From contig CAZDOK010000003.1 of NCBI GenBank assembly GCA_964507025.1, positions 256,420 through 320,419 of the forward strand: DNA of 64,000 bases. Reading direction: 5' to 3'. This stretch comes from Amarobacter sp964507025 (lineage in GTDB: Bacteria > Chloroflexota > Dehalococcoidia > Tepidiformales > Tepidiformaceae). The notes beneath the pieces were generated by a model. That model worked only from the letters and a program-made list of their open reading frames with translations, did not search any database and was not told where the DNA came from. The translations under genes were made by a program, and so were the position numbers. Below, one piece after another: positions 41,273-49,348 of the stretch (position 1 is its first letter; each line of letters opens with the position of its first letter).

Positions 41273-41839
41273 ATGAACAGCAGAACGCGCCGCGCGTGTA
41301 TCCACCGAACCTTCGCTGGCATGCTCGCGGTGCTGGCGATACTTTCGGCGGGCTGCATGCAATACGCGCCGGATGGCTCGGTTGCCACTCCTCCCCCTCC
41401 GGGGCAGTCCGATTCGTCGCGCCTCCCGCAGCTGCTGAGCCAGCTCCAGGGAGCCAGTGGCGCGGGTGTCGAGGTGTTCGAGGGGCAAAACGAGGTATTG
41501 GCGGCCCAGGACGCGCCGGGCCAGACGCCGACACCGACGCCGTTGGCCGGGAAAGACGCGCCTTCCGCGACGTCGACCGTGGCCGGCGAGAAGACACCAA
41601 ACCCCGCCGGAGGCACTCCGACACCGGTGCGTAGCGCGACCCCAACCACAACCGCGCGCCCATCGAATGAAGGGCAGACGCCGACCCCGACGCCGACAAA
41701 GACGCCGACGCCGACTGCGACGGCTACCGGCACTGCCACGGCCACGCCCTCTCCGACACCGACGCCGACGCCCACACCCATCCTGCCGCAATCCGAAGCC
41801 GGCCAGACTCCGACAGCGACGCCGCCTTCAGAGGGATGA
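41273..41839 (+). CDS. Thr/Pro-rich lipoprotein
   Basis: A 188-residue predicted lipoprotein: basic N-terminus, hydrophobic segment, and lipobox LSAGC with the lipidated Cys at about residue 28. After a short globular part (RLPQLLSQLQGASGAGVEVF) the second half is low-complexity Thr-Pro repeats (TPTPTPTKTPTPTATATG). It has no recognised domain. The Thr/Pro stalk resembles the linkers of the sortases and the RodZ-like protein. The zinc-ribbon gene begins eight bases after the stop. Confidence 0.7.
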   Translation: MNSRTRRACIHRTFAGMLAVLAILSAGCMQYAPDGSVATPPPPGQSDSSRLPQLLSQLQGASGAGVEVFEGQNEVLAAQDAPGQTPTPTPLAGKDAPSATSTVAGEKTPNPAGGTPTPVRSATPTTTARPSNEGQTPTPTPTKTPTPTATATGTATATPSPTPTPTPTPILPQSEAGQTPTATPPSEG

Positions 41840-41846
41840 TGCTCCC

Positions 41847-42362
41847 ATGCCCGATACCTTCGTCCGTACGCGCTGCGTGTCGTGCTCGAGGCCACTCGGC
41901 TTCGAGGACTGGTCAGCCGGCTCTGACCAATGTCAGCAGTGCTTTCGCCCCGCGGCCCGCCCGGCTAGCCCCCGTGCCGCGAGGAGGGAATCTGACCAAG
42001 CCGCCCTTGCCGCCCACGCGAACACCTACGAGCGCCTGCTCGACGACATCCCGGACGAGCTCATCGATGAGCTGGTAGCGGCGCTTGAAGCCGAAGCCGC
42101 GAAGTTGCCACCGGTCCAGCCCAACCCCGTCCGCGAGGTGATCGCCGAGCTGGGCATCGGTCAGTCGGTCCGCGAGCGCCACTGGGCCGCCTGGGGGTTC
42201 GCGGCGGGGTTCGCGGGCAACATCCTCATTGCGAAGTACGCCCAGATGACGACTTCAGCACCGATGTCGCAGTTCATCGGGCCGATGCTCTTCGGGGGCC
42301 TGCTGGCCGGCGTAGCCTGCGGGGCCATCGGCTGGGGCCTGGCCAAGCTGCGAGAGCGGTAG
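41847..42362 (+). CDS. Zinc-ribbon membrane protein of unknown function
   Basis: A 171-residue protein. The N-terminus has a CxxC...CxxC zinc ribbon (RCVSCSRPLGFEDW, then DQCQQCF). A helical region (NTYERLLDDIPDELIDELVA) follows, and two membrane helices at about residues 115-133 and 145-165 (WGFAAGFAGNILIAKY; MLFGGLLAGVACGAIGWGLA) end the protein. No family is recognised. GAGGG precedes the ATG at 41847. Confidence 0.7.
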   Translation: MPDTFVRTRCVSCSRPLGFEDWSAGSDQCQQCFRPAARPASPRAARRESDQAALAAHANTYERLLDDIPDELIDELVAALEAEAAKLPPVQPNPVREVIAELGIGQSVRERHWAAWGFAAGFAGNILIAKYAQMTTSAPMSQFIGPMLFGGLLAGVACGAIGWGLAKLRER

Positions 42363-42435
42363 ATGCTACCTCGGCGTTGGCCGTTGCCCGCACCTCCTCC
42401 AGACTGAGGACACGTTCTGTTCCCGGGGGAGTGTT

Positions 42436-43347
42436 GTGCGGATCCTGGTAACTGGCGGGGCCGGATTCATCGGCTCCCACATCGTGGAGGCCTACCTCGC
42501 CGAAGGGCACGAAGTCGCGGTGGTGGACAACCTCGCCACCGGGCGTCGTTCGAACGTGGATCGCCGCGCGACGCTTCACGAGGTCGACATCCACTCGCGC
42601 GAGCTCGAGAGCATCTTCGCGAGCTTCAAGCCCGAGGTGGTGAATCACCATGCAGCCCAGGCGAGCGTCAAGGTGGGCCAGACCGACCCGGTACACGACC
42701 TCGAGGTCAATGGTGGCGGGACTGCGCGGGTGGTCCAGCTCGCGGTGGCGCATGGCGCGCGGAAGATCATCTATGCCTCATCGGGCGGCACGGTCTATGG
42801 CGAGCCGCGTGCGTTGCCAGTCACCGAGGGGCATGCCATCGCGCCACGTTCGAACTACGGCACGTCGAAGTACGTGGGCGAGTTGTACGTGCAGCTCGCC
42901 GCCCGGACGGCGGAGATCGAGTACACCATTTTCCGTTACGGCAACGCCTACGGACCGCGGCAGGACCCGCATGGCGAAGCGGGGGTGGTGGCCATCTTCA
43001 CCGGCCTGATGCGGGCGGGTGAGCCCTGCACCATCGATGGCGATGGCGAGCAGAAGAAGGACTACCTCTACGTTGGCGACATCGCGCGGGCGAACGTCCT
43101 CGCGCTCACCCGCGGCAGCGGGCTCGTGGCGAACATCGGCACCGGCCAGGGCACGACGGTGAACCACATCTACCGGGTGCTTTCCGCAGAGATCGGCAAC
43201 ACGATCCCGGCCCGCACCGGTCCGCCGCGGCCGGGTGATGTGCGGAACTTCTGGCTCGATTGCTCCCGCGCAAGGGCGGAGCTCGGCTGGGAGCCCCGCG
43301 TGACCTTCGAGGAAGGCATTCGCCTCACGGTGGCGTCGTTCAGCTGA
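42436..43347 (+). CDS. NAD-dependent epimerase/dehydratase (UDP-glucose 4-epimerase-like)
   Basis: An extended short-chain dehydrogenase of 303 residues acting on a nucleotide sugar. The Rossmann motif TGGAGFIGSHIVEAYL is at the start, the catalytic YxxxK in SNYGTSKYVGELYV, and substrate-specificity text RYGNAYGPRQDPHGEAGVVA and DYLYVGDIARANVLAL follows. The pattern suits GalE-type 4-epimerases. It starts with GTG, with GGGGGAG upstream. It lies within the surface island, where it could supply sugars for wall glycans; that link is inference. Confidence 0.9.
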   Translation: MRILVTGGAGFIGSHIVEAYLAEGHEVAVVDNLATGRRSNVDRRATLHEVDIHSRELESIFASFKPEVVNHHAAQASVKVGQTDPVHDLEVNGGGTARVVQLAVAHGARKIIYASSGGTVYGEPRALPVTEGHAIAPRSNYGTSKYVGELYVQLAARTAEIEYTIFRYGNAYGPRQDPHGEAGVVAIFTGLMRAGEPCTIDGDGEQKKDYLYVGDIARANVLALTRGSGLVANIGTGQGTTVNHIYRVLSAEIGNTIPARTGPPRPGDVRNFWLDCSRARAELGWEPRVTFEEGIRLTVASFS

Positions 43348-43360
43348 TGCCGCGCGGCAG

Positions 43361-43921
43361 CTACCGCTCGGCGATGAGCGTGCCGTCCTTCCGGACCATC
43401 AGGCCCGGTTGCGGCATCCCGTCGACGACCTCTCGCGGCACCACCTTTCGTTCGCACCAGAGGTCAAGCGTGTCCCGGTCCGAAACGAACTCCATGCGCG
43501 GTACCGCGTAACCGCAGGAGGTCTGGACCTTTTCCACATCGACGAAGAACGTCTGGCGGACGTAGGGGTGGAAATCGTCGCGGAAGACGTTGCGGTACCG
43601 CTCCAGTTCGGGCGCGTCGAGGTCGACTCGCCGCCCCCGGCCGTAGAGCCGGAGGATGCTGGCGGTCGCATCGAAGCTGCACAACATGATGGTGATGCGT
43701 CCGTTCTCCGTCACATGCCGGGCGGTCTCATTCCCGCTGCCCGGGTAGTCGAGGTAACCCACGAGGTTGGGCCCCAGCACCCGCAGCAGCGTCCGCCCCT
43801 TCGGCGACAGGTTGGGAAAGCCGCCCCCTGGATCGCTCGGGGCAGTCGCCACGAAGAACAGGTGCTGCCTCTCGATGAAAGCGCGGCGTTCGTCATCGAT
43901 GTGGTCGTACCAGGTTGCCAT
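43361..43921 (-). CDS. Pyridoxamine 5'-phosphate oxidase-like flavoprotein
   Basis: A 186-residue split-barrel protein of the PPOX superfamily. Its text LFFVATAPSDPGGGFPNLSP and LVGYLDYPGSGNETARHVTE contacts FMN or F420 in relatives. The second half is extended and ends with a short C-terminal tail. Substrates vary widely. The ATG at 43921 has AGAGGAG four bases upstream. It converges on the epimerase gene with 13 bases between stops. Confidence 0.82.
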   Translation of the reverse strand: MATWYDHIDDERRAFIERQHLFFVATAPSDPGGGFPNLSPKGRTLLRVLGPNLVGYLDYPGSGNETARHVTENGRITIMLCSFDATASILRLYGRGRRVDLDAPELERYRNVFRDDFHPYVRQTFFVDVEKVQTSCGYAVPRMEFVSDRDTLDLWCERKVVPREVVDGMPQPGLMVRKDGTLIAER

Positions 43922-44023
43922 GGTGCTCCTCTCGCGCGTGGTTCATCGATCGTGGGGCCGTCAGAGCCAGATGCCCAAGCGCCAATTCGGGCTCGCGGAG
44001 CACCCTGAAGTGGCCTGCGTGGG

Positions 44024-45133
44024 CTACAGGAACGGGTTCGGCGCGGCGCTCATGCCGAAGGTCTCGGCAACGGGCCCGCGGATCAGCTGTCCGTTGTACG
44101 TGCTGAGCGATTCGGCCAGGGCCCGGTCGGCTCGCATGGCACCCTCGACGCCGAGCCGGGCGATCTCCTCGACATACGGGAGCGTGGCGCTCGTTAGTGC
44201 CTGCGTGCTGGTCTGAGGTACCGCCCCCGGCATGTTCGTCACGCAGTAGTGCACCACGCCCTCTTCGATGTAGACCGGGTCGCTGTGTGTCGTCGGGCGG
44301 CTCGTTTCCGAAGCGCCGCCCTGGTCGATCGACACGTCGACGATGACGGCCCCGGGGCCCATCGAGCGCACCATGTCGCGGGTGACCACCTTGGGCGCAG
44401 CCGCGCCCGGGACCAGGACGGCAAGGATCGCCAGGTCGGCCCCATAGAGTTCCTCCGCGACCCCCTGCGGCGAGGACACCCGAGTGGCAATCCTCCCGCC
44501 GAAGTTCTCCTGCAGGTAGGTCAGGCGCGCGAGGTCGCGTGACATGACGGTCACGCGTGCGTCGAGTCCCATCAGCATGCGGGCCGCCGCGGTCGCCACG
44601 GTGCCGGAGCCGACGATGACCACCTTTCCCGGTGGGACGCCGGCCACGCCGCCAAGCAGCTTCCCGCGCCCCGGCCCGGGGTGCTTGAGCAGGTGCGCGC
44701 CGATCTCCGCCGCCATGCGCCCGGCCACCTGGGACATCGGCGCGAGCAGCGGAAGCGAGCCATCTGGCTTGCGGACGAGCTCGTAGGCCAGCGAGGTCAC
44801 CCCGGAGGTCATCAGCCGCTCGGTGAGCTCGCGCTCCGCCGCGAGGTGCAGGTACGTGAACAGGGCGCATCCCGGCCTGAGGTAGCCGTATTCGCTCGCC
44901 ACCGGCTCCTTCACCTTCACGACAAGGTCGCAGGTCGCCCAGACCTCCTCGGCCGAATCGAGGGGGTGAGCCCCGGACGAGACGTAGGCCGCGTCGGTGT
45001 GCCCGGAACGTTCGCCGGCACAACGTTCGAAGAACACCTGGTGCCCATGGAATGCGAGCGCAAATGCTCCTTCTGGCGTGAGCCCAACTCGCGCCTCACC
45101 GTCTTTCCGTTCCCGGACTGTTCCGATGCGCAT
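44024..45133 (-). CDS. ald: Alanine dehydrogenase
   Basis: Interconverts L-alanine and pyruvate with NAD. The 369-residue product begins MRIGTVRERKDGEARVGLTP, the usual start, and has the catalytic region YLHLAAERELT and the NAD fold VVIVGSGTVATAAARMLMGL. The C-terminal third (YVEEIARLGVEGAMRADRAL) is normal. The ATG at 45133 lies 11 bases after AGGAGG; the GTG four codons upstream overlaps that AGGAGG and is less likely. Divergent from the first metalloprotease. Confidence 0.95.
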   Translation of the reverse strand: MRIGTVRERKDGEARVGLTPEGAFALAFHGHQVFFERCAGERSGHTDAAYVSSGAHPLDSAEEVWATCDLVVKVKEPVASEYGYLRPGCALFTYLHLAAERELTERLMTSGVTSLAYELVRKPDGSLPLLAPMSQVAGRMAAEIGAHLLKHPGPGRGKLLGGVAGVPPGKVVIVGSGTVATAAARMLMGLDARVTVMSRDLARLTYLQENFGGRIATRVSSPQGVAEELYGADLAILAVLVPGAAAPKVVTRDMVRSMGPGAVIVDVSIDQGGASETSRPTTHSDPVYIEEGVVHYCVTNMPGAVPQTSTQALTSATLPYVEEIARLGVEGAMRADRALAESLSTYNGQLIRGPVAETFGMSAAPNPFL

Positions 45134-45298
45134 TGTGCCGTTCACCTCCTGGGGCAGCCGCAATCCTACGCCGTTCACCAAACTTCAACCGCGATCTCCG
45201 GGAAAGCCCGGGCCGCCTGCCCGTGCTCAGCCCGGGCCGCGCTGCCGACCCTCAAGACAGATGCGCTGTGCGGCCGCGAGCCGCGGGAAGGATCCGGG

Positions 45299-46747
45299 GT
45301 GGGGAACGACGCTTCATGGCTGCGGTCGAATAGATGGCGGCTGGCTGCCGCGCTCGCATCGCTGGGCCTCTTCGCATGGGGAATCGCCGGGGTGATCGCT
45401 GCGGGAACCACGGGTGCCCGGGCGGATTCGCGCGAGAGCTTCCGCGATCTCGAAGCGGTGTTCCTGGTCCCGCAGGGTGGCAACTGGTTCTTCGTCAAGG
45501 TCGGCTTTTTCATGCACGACAACGGGCAAGGGAGCTTCGAGGCAGCTGCCGCCACCGCCCGCGAGGAGATGCTCTCCCGGTTCCCGGGCGCCATCGAAGT
45601 CGATGAGCACTCCGTATCGGCGCAGTACGTGGCCAGCGGCTTCAAGTGGATGTCGGGCAGCGCTAGCTGGGGCTACAACGCCGAGGGCGAGCCCGCTGAG
45701 GTCGCCGACGCCGCCGCCAGCGCGATGCAGTCGGCCGCAGCCACCTGGGGCCAGCAGGGCGTTCCGTTCTCGTTCACGGGCGGCGGATCGACGACTGCCG
45801 GAACGGGCGCCTGCGGCGGTGGTACCGATGGCTCGAACACCGTGGGCTGGGGTCCGCAAAGCGGCTCGGTCCTGGCGGTCACCTGCTCGTGGTACAGCAC
45901 CGTCGGCAGCCCCTACAAGCCTGCCGTCGAGTTCGACATGGAGTTCGACCCGGACTGGAACTGGACGACGGGCAGCCCCACGCAAGTCGACGTCGAGAGC
46001 GTGGCGTTGCACGAGTTTGGCCACGCTTTGGGCCTGAACCATTCCGGCGATGGCTCGGCGGTCATGTTCGCGAGCTACCCTTCGGGCGCGCAGAAACGCC
46101 AGCCCACGGCCGACGACATCGACGGCTTGAACGCTATCTACGGCTCCGCCGAGGCAACTCCCTCCCCCAGCCCCACGCCATCGCCCACGGATACACCGTC
46201 AGCGACGAGCACCCCGACGCAAAGCGGTTCCCCCACACCGACGGCGCCCGGGGGCGCGACCACGACGCCGACGCCATTCCCGCCGACCGCAACGCCAGTC
46301 CCGCCGACGGCGACTCCGTTCGCGCCCACCTCGACCCCCGGCGCTGGCGGGGGGCAGCCGACGCCGACCCGAACGCCAACGCCTCTCTCGGCCAGTCCGA
46401 CTCCGACGCCAACGCCCGGGTTCACGCCGACTGCCACGCCGACGAAGTCACCCTCACCGCACCCGGCGACCGCGACACCGACACCGCCGGGCACGCCACC
46501 GTCGCTTCCGATCGTCCCCGGCGCAAACCTGCTCGCGTGGCCCGGTGGGGACGTGCCGCCAGCACAGGCCCTCGGGTCGCTCGCGTCGACGATCAGGATC
46601 GTTTACGGCTACGACCCCACGACTGGCGCCTGGGTGCGATACGCCCCTGGTCTGCCGGCCTACCTGAATAACATGGCGCTGTTGAGGAAGGGCCAGGCCT
46701 ACTGGTTCATTGCAAAGGGCGCCGCTCTCGTGCCGTTCGAGGAGTGA
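45299..46747 (+). CDS. Matrixin-like secreted metalloprotease with Gly-Trp-Asn-type C-terminus
   Basis: A 482-residue exported zinc protease. A membrane or signal helix lies at about residues 16-38 (ALASLGLFAWGIAGVIAAGT). The catalytic domain has the full zinc site HEFGHALGLNHSGDGSA with a Met-turn-like VMFASY. A Thr/Pro-rich linker of about 115 residues leads to the last 80 residues, a degenerate copy of the Gly-Trp-Asn domain (GANLLAWPGG, YGYDPTTGAWVRYAPGLP, GQAYWFIAKG). The GTG at 45299 has AAGGA upstream. Substrate unknown; likely processes surface or wall proteins. Confidence 0.87.
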   Translation: MGNDASWLRSNRWRLAAALASLGLFAWGIAGVIAAGTTGARADSRESFRDLEAVFLVPQGGNWFFVKVGFFMHDNGQGSFEAAAATAREEMLSRFPGAIEVDEHSVSAQYVASGFKWMSGSASWGYNAEGEPAEVADAAASAMQSAAATWGQQGVPFSFTGGGSTTAGTGACGGGTDGSNTVGWGPQSGSVLAVTCSWYSTVGSPYKPAVEFDMEFDPDWNWTTGSPTQVDVESVALHEFGHALGLNHSGDGSAVMFASYPSGAQKRQPTADDIDGLNAIYGSAEATPSPSPTPSPTDTPSATSTPTQSGSPTPTAPGGATTTPTPFPPTATPVPPTATPFAPTSTPGAGGGQPTPTRTPTPLSASPTPTPTPGFTPTATPTKSPSPHPATATPTPPGTPPSLPIVPGANLLAWPGGDVPPAQALGSLASTIRIVYGYDPTTGAWVRYAPGLPAYLNNMALLRKGQAYWFIAKGAALVPFEE

Positions 46748-46790
46748 CCGCACCGGCTCTTCCCCGGGTGACCTGCTCCCGCCGCCGCGG

Positions 46791-46796
46791 TACTGT
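46791..46796 (+). promoter_or_regulatory. Putative -10 element of a leaderless transcript (second metalloprotease)
   Basis: TACTGT followed by seven bases and the GTG at 46804. Confidence 0.4.
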
Positions 46797-46803
46797 CCCC
46801 GGT

Positions 46804-47874
46804 GTGAAGGGAGTTGCCGCGCTGCTGCTGGTGACTTGCAGCATTGGAGTGCTTCCGTTGCCGGTGCCGGACCTGGCCGGACTGGCACCGGCTCGTGCCG
46901 CCGAATCGCACACGCTGTCCGTAGAGGTCCATCGCCCAGGTGGGCCTCCGGTGCTGCTCCAGTTCCTCGTTGCGGCCGCCACACCCGATGAGGCGGCGGC
47001 CACGGCCCGCCACGCGGCGGAGACCCTCGTCCCGGGCGGCCAGCCATCGGATGCAGACGTCTCGGCCCAGTGGATGCAGTGGGGCTGGACCTGGGATGAC
47101 GACGAACTGCCCGTGCCGGTGGCCTACAACCCGACCGGCGCGCCGGCCCTGGTGGCGCCGCAGGCCGTTGTTGCGGGACTGCAGACCTGGAGCAGCGTGC
47201 CCGATTCCCACTTCGCCTTCAGCTACGCCGGGATTACCAACAACGTTGCATCAATTCTCGAGTCCGGGCCCGATGGCGAGAACGTCATATCGTGGGCCGC
47301 GATGCCGTGCAACCCGGGCTGCGTGCTGGGAGTGACCAGCAAGGAAACGGCCCATGAGGTCGACATGCTGCTCAACAGCAACCCGGAGGCGGCGACCCAG
47401 GCCGGGATTCCCGGTGGCGCCCTCGACTGGCGAACGGTGATCGTACACGAACTGGGACACATGGCCGGGCTCGAGCACTCCTGCCCGGTCCCCTTCGGGC
47501 CCTGTACCGAGGCCGAGCTCGCCGCCGTGATGCATTACCAGTATCGCGGCGTACTCAGAAAGCTCGAGCCCGACGACGTCGCGGGATTGGTGGCGCTCTA
47601 CCCTCTCCAGGATGCGTCACCGCCTGCCCCTGTCGACATGCTGGTGATCCTGGAGCCGGGCTGGAACTTCGTGGTGTTCCCCCGCCTTCCCACCGATTCA
47701 CTGGCGGAGAGTCTGCGCTGCATGGCTGCCCTGTATGCCTACGAGGGCGCGATTTGGCAGACGTGGATCCGTGGCTTGCCCGCTGGCCTCCAGCAACTCC
47801 AGGGGACGCATGGCGGGGGCGCCTATTGGGCGTTCGCCAGTGCCCCCTGCGCGGCAATCTTCCCCGGCGGATAG
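46804..47874 (+). CDS. Second matrixin-like secreted metalloprotease with Gly-Trp-Asn C-terminus
   Basis: A 356-residue homologue of the upstream protease. A signal peptide (VKGVAALLLVTCSIGVLPL) leads to a catalytic domain with HELGHMAGLEHSCPVPFG and AVMHYQYRGVL (Met-turn). It lacks the Thr/Pro linker. The last 70 residues form the Gly-Trp-Asn domain (LEPGWNFVVFPRLPTDSL; LYAYEGAIWQTWIRGLPAGL). The zinc site has a Glu before the third His instead of Asn, a difference from the first copy. It is 56 bases after the first protease and converges on the next gene. Confidence 0.85.
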   Translation: MKGVAALLLVTCSIGVLPLPVPDLAGLAPARAAESHTLSVEVHRPGGPPVLLQFLVAAATPDEAAATARHAAETLVPGGQPSDADVSAQWMQWGWTWDDDELPVPVAYNPTGAPALVAPQAVVAGLQTWSSVPDSHFAFSYAGITNNVASILESGPDGENVISWAAMPCNPGCVLGVTSKETAHEVDMLLNSNPEAATQAGIPGGALDWRTVIVHELGHMAGLEHSCPVPFGPCTEAELAAVMHYQYRGVLRKLEPDDVAGLVALYPLQDASPPAPVDMLVILEPGWNFVVFPRLPTDSLAESLRCMAALYAYEGAIWQTWIRGLPAGLQQLQGTHGGGAYWAFASAPCAAIFPGG

Positions 47875-47899
47875 GGTTGGTCGCAGGCGGGGAGAACCG

Positions 47900-49306
47900 T
47901 CAGCGGTAGCCGCTCTCATCGAGGGTCACGTACATGAAGTCGCGTTCCTGCGTGCGCAGGAACCTGCTGGCGCCATCGGGCATCGAATCCATGAACTTCT
48001 CGGGTTTCACGGTGCCCTCTGGCTGCCGGAAAAACAGGCCGGTCAATACGTAAGGGCTGTTGATGTCGAGCTGCATGGCGTATTCCGCCCCGGCGCCCCA
48101 GAGCGCCTGCGCCAGCGTCTCCGCACTGAGCGAGTTCCCAGCGGCCACCAGCAGGTTCCCGTCCTTCGTCACTCCCACGGCCGACCGCCAGGTGATGAAC
48201 TCGGAGCTGTTGACCTGCACGTAGCCCCAGGTGTCGTTGCCTTCAGTGGTCCGCTTGCTGACCTCGCCCTTGTCGACGAGCAGGATGACGTTCTGGCGGC
48301 AGGACTCGAAGCTATCGTCCCAGGTGAAGTCGCGGCCATACTCGCCCATGACGATGGCGCCGCTCTCCTTCACGCAGATGGTGGCAAGCCCGTTCCGCAG
48401 GCCGCGGTAGGTGAGGCCGTTGGCCACCATGCCGAAGCCCCCATGCGGACCTTTGAAGCCGCCATTCCAGGCGGCCACCAGCTCATCGCGGTGCTCCTCT
48501 GGGATCGCGCCCGGCCCGCGGACGCCGAGGTCGCCCCCGGGGTCTTCGGTGCCGCCCATCAGGTGGAGGCGAATCCGGCGGTGATCCATGAGCAAAACGC
48601 CGACGAGCGCGTACGGCCGCGAGGTGTCGGGACGGATGAACGTCTTCATCATCAGCGGGTCGGGACCGGACGAGAGCGGCAGTCCGACGCTGGTCCACAC
48701 ACCTTCGCCCGCCTCGGGGTTCTCCCGGAGCGCCCGGGTTGTAGGCGGGACCATCGGCAGCGGCTGGAACGCATCGGGCGGGGGGAGGTAATCCGGGCCG
48801 TTTCCAACGGAGAAGTGGATCTCGCGGGCCGGTGGCCTGGGCACGAACTCGACGCGGATTTGTCGGGTGGCGAAGGGGTTGGTCTCGCCGCCGAGCAGGC
48901 GGTACTTCGCCTTGTTGATCTGGTCTTCAACCTTGAAGAACCAGCCTTCGATCCGCGCCGTTCGCTCATCGCCGATGAGGCGTCGGCTCATGTCCGCTAC
49001 CTCGGGGGCAATGCGCTCCTTCTGCGAATACGCGGCAGCCCCGGTGAGGAAACCGAGCATCACCACGGCAAGCAGGAGCCGCTTCCAGGTGAATAGCTTG
49101 CGAGAGGACGGCGATGGCGCGTCTGATTCGGCGAGCAGTGGCTCGGGCGCCCATTCAGACTCTTCGTCGCTCCCGGGCAGCGGGATCTCCAGCGCCGCGT
49201 CGCCCGCCAGGGCCGGGGCGGGGTCCTGCCTGAGAGTCTCCCGGCGGAACCCAAAACCCCTCAACACATCGCGAAGTCTAGCAAGACGTAACCAACCAGC
49301 AATCAC
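47900..49306 (-). CDS. Membrane-anchored phosphodiester glycosidase (NAGPA)-like protein
   Basis: A 468-residue protein. Residues 1-70 are cytoplasmic and Pro/Glu-rich, and a helix at about 73-95 (WKRLLLAVVMLGFLTGAAAY) anchors it. The extracellular part holds the NAGPA/DUF2233 fold: VAAWNGGFKGPHGGFGMVAN, AIVMGEYGRDFTWDDSFESC and VGVTKDGNLLVAAGNSLSAE. Relatives uncover phosphodiester-linked sugars, including teichoic-acid-type or exopolymer links. The GTG at 49306 is the longest start; no Shine-Dalgarno is seen and a later start is possible. It ends the surface island. Confidence 0.85.
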   Translation of the reverse strand: MIAGWLRLARLRDVLRGFGFRRETLRQDPAPALAGDAALEIPLPGSDEESEWAPEPLLAESDAPSPSSRKLFTWKRLLLAVVMLGFLTGAAAYSQKERIAPEVADMSRRLIGDERTARIEGWFFKVEDQINKAKYRLLGGETNPFATRQIRVEFVPRPPAREIHFSVGNGPDYLPPPDAFQPLPMVPPTTRALRENPEAGEGVWTSVGLPLSSGPDPLMMKTFIRPDTSRPYALVGVLLMDHRRIRLHLMGGTEDPGGDLGVRGPGAIPEEHRDELVAAWNGGFKGPHGGFGMVANGLTYRGLRNGLATICVKESGAIVMGEYGRDFTWDDSFESCRQNVILLVDKGEVSKRTTEGNDTWGYVQVNSSEFITWRSAVGVTKDGNLLVAAGNSLSAETLAQALWGAGAEYAMQLDINSPYVLTGLFFRQPEGTVKPEKFMDSMPDGASRFLRTQERDFMYVTLDESGYR

Positions 49307-49348
49307 ACTCTGTGGCGCGCAGTACCCACCCCGTGCTCTTGCCGGGAG

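Noticed and set aside
36350..46470. Repeated ACGCCGACGCC-type tracts considered as DNA repeats or mobile ends.
   Set aside because: They encode Thr/Pro linkers in separate genes and vary with codon choice, so they are coding low-complexity, not a mobile element.
47735..49096. A 453-codon plus-strand frame opposite the NAGPA-like gene.
   Set aside because: The composition is a mirror of the minus-strand gene, with no start signal or domain.
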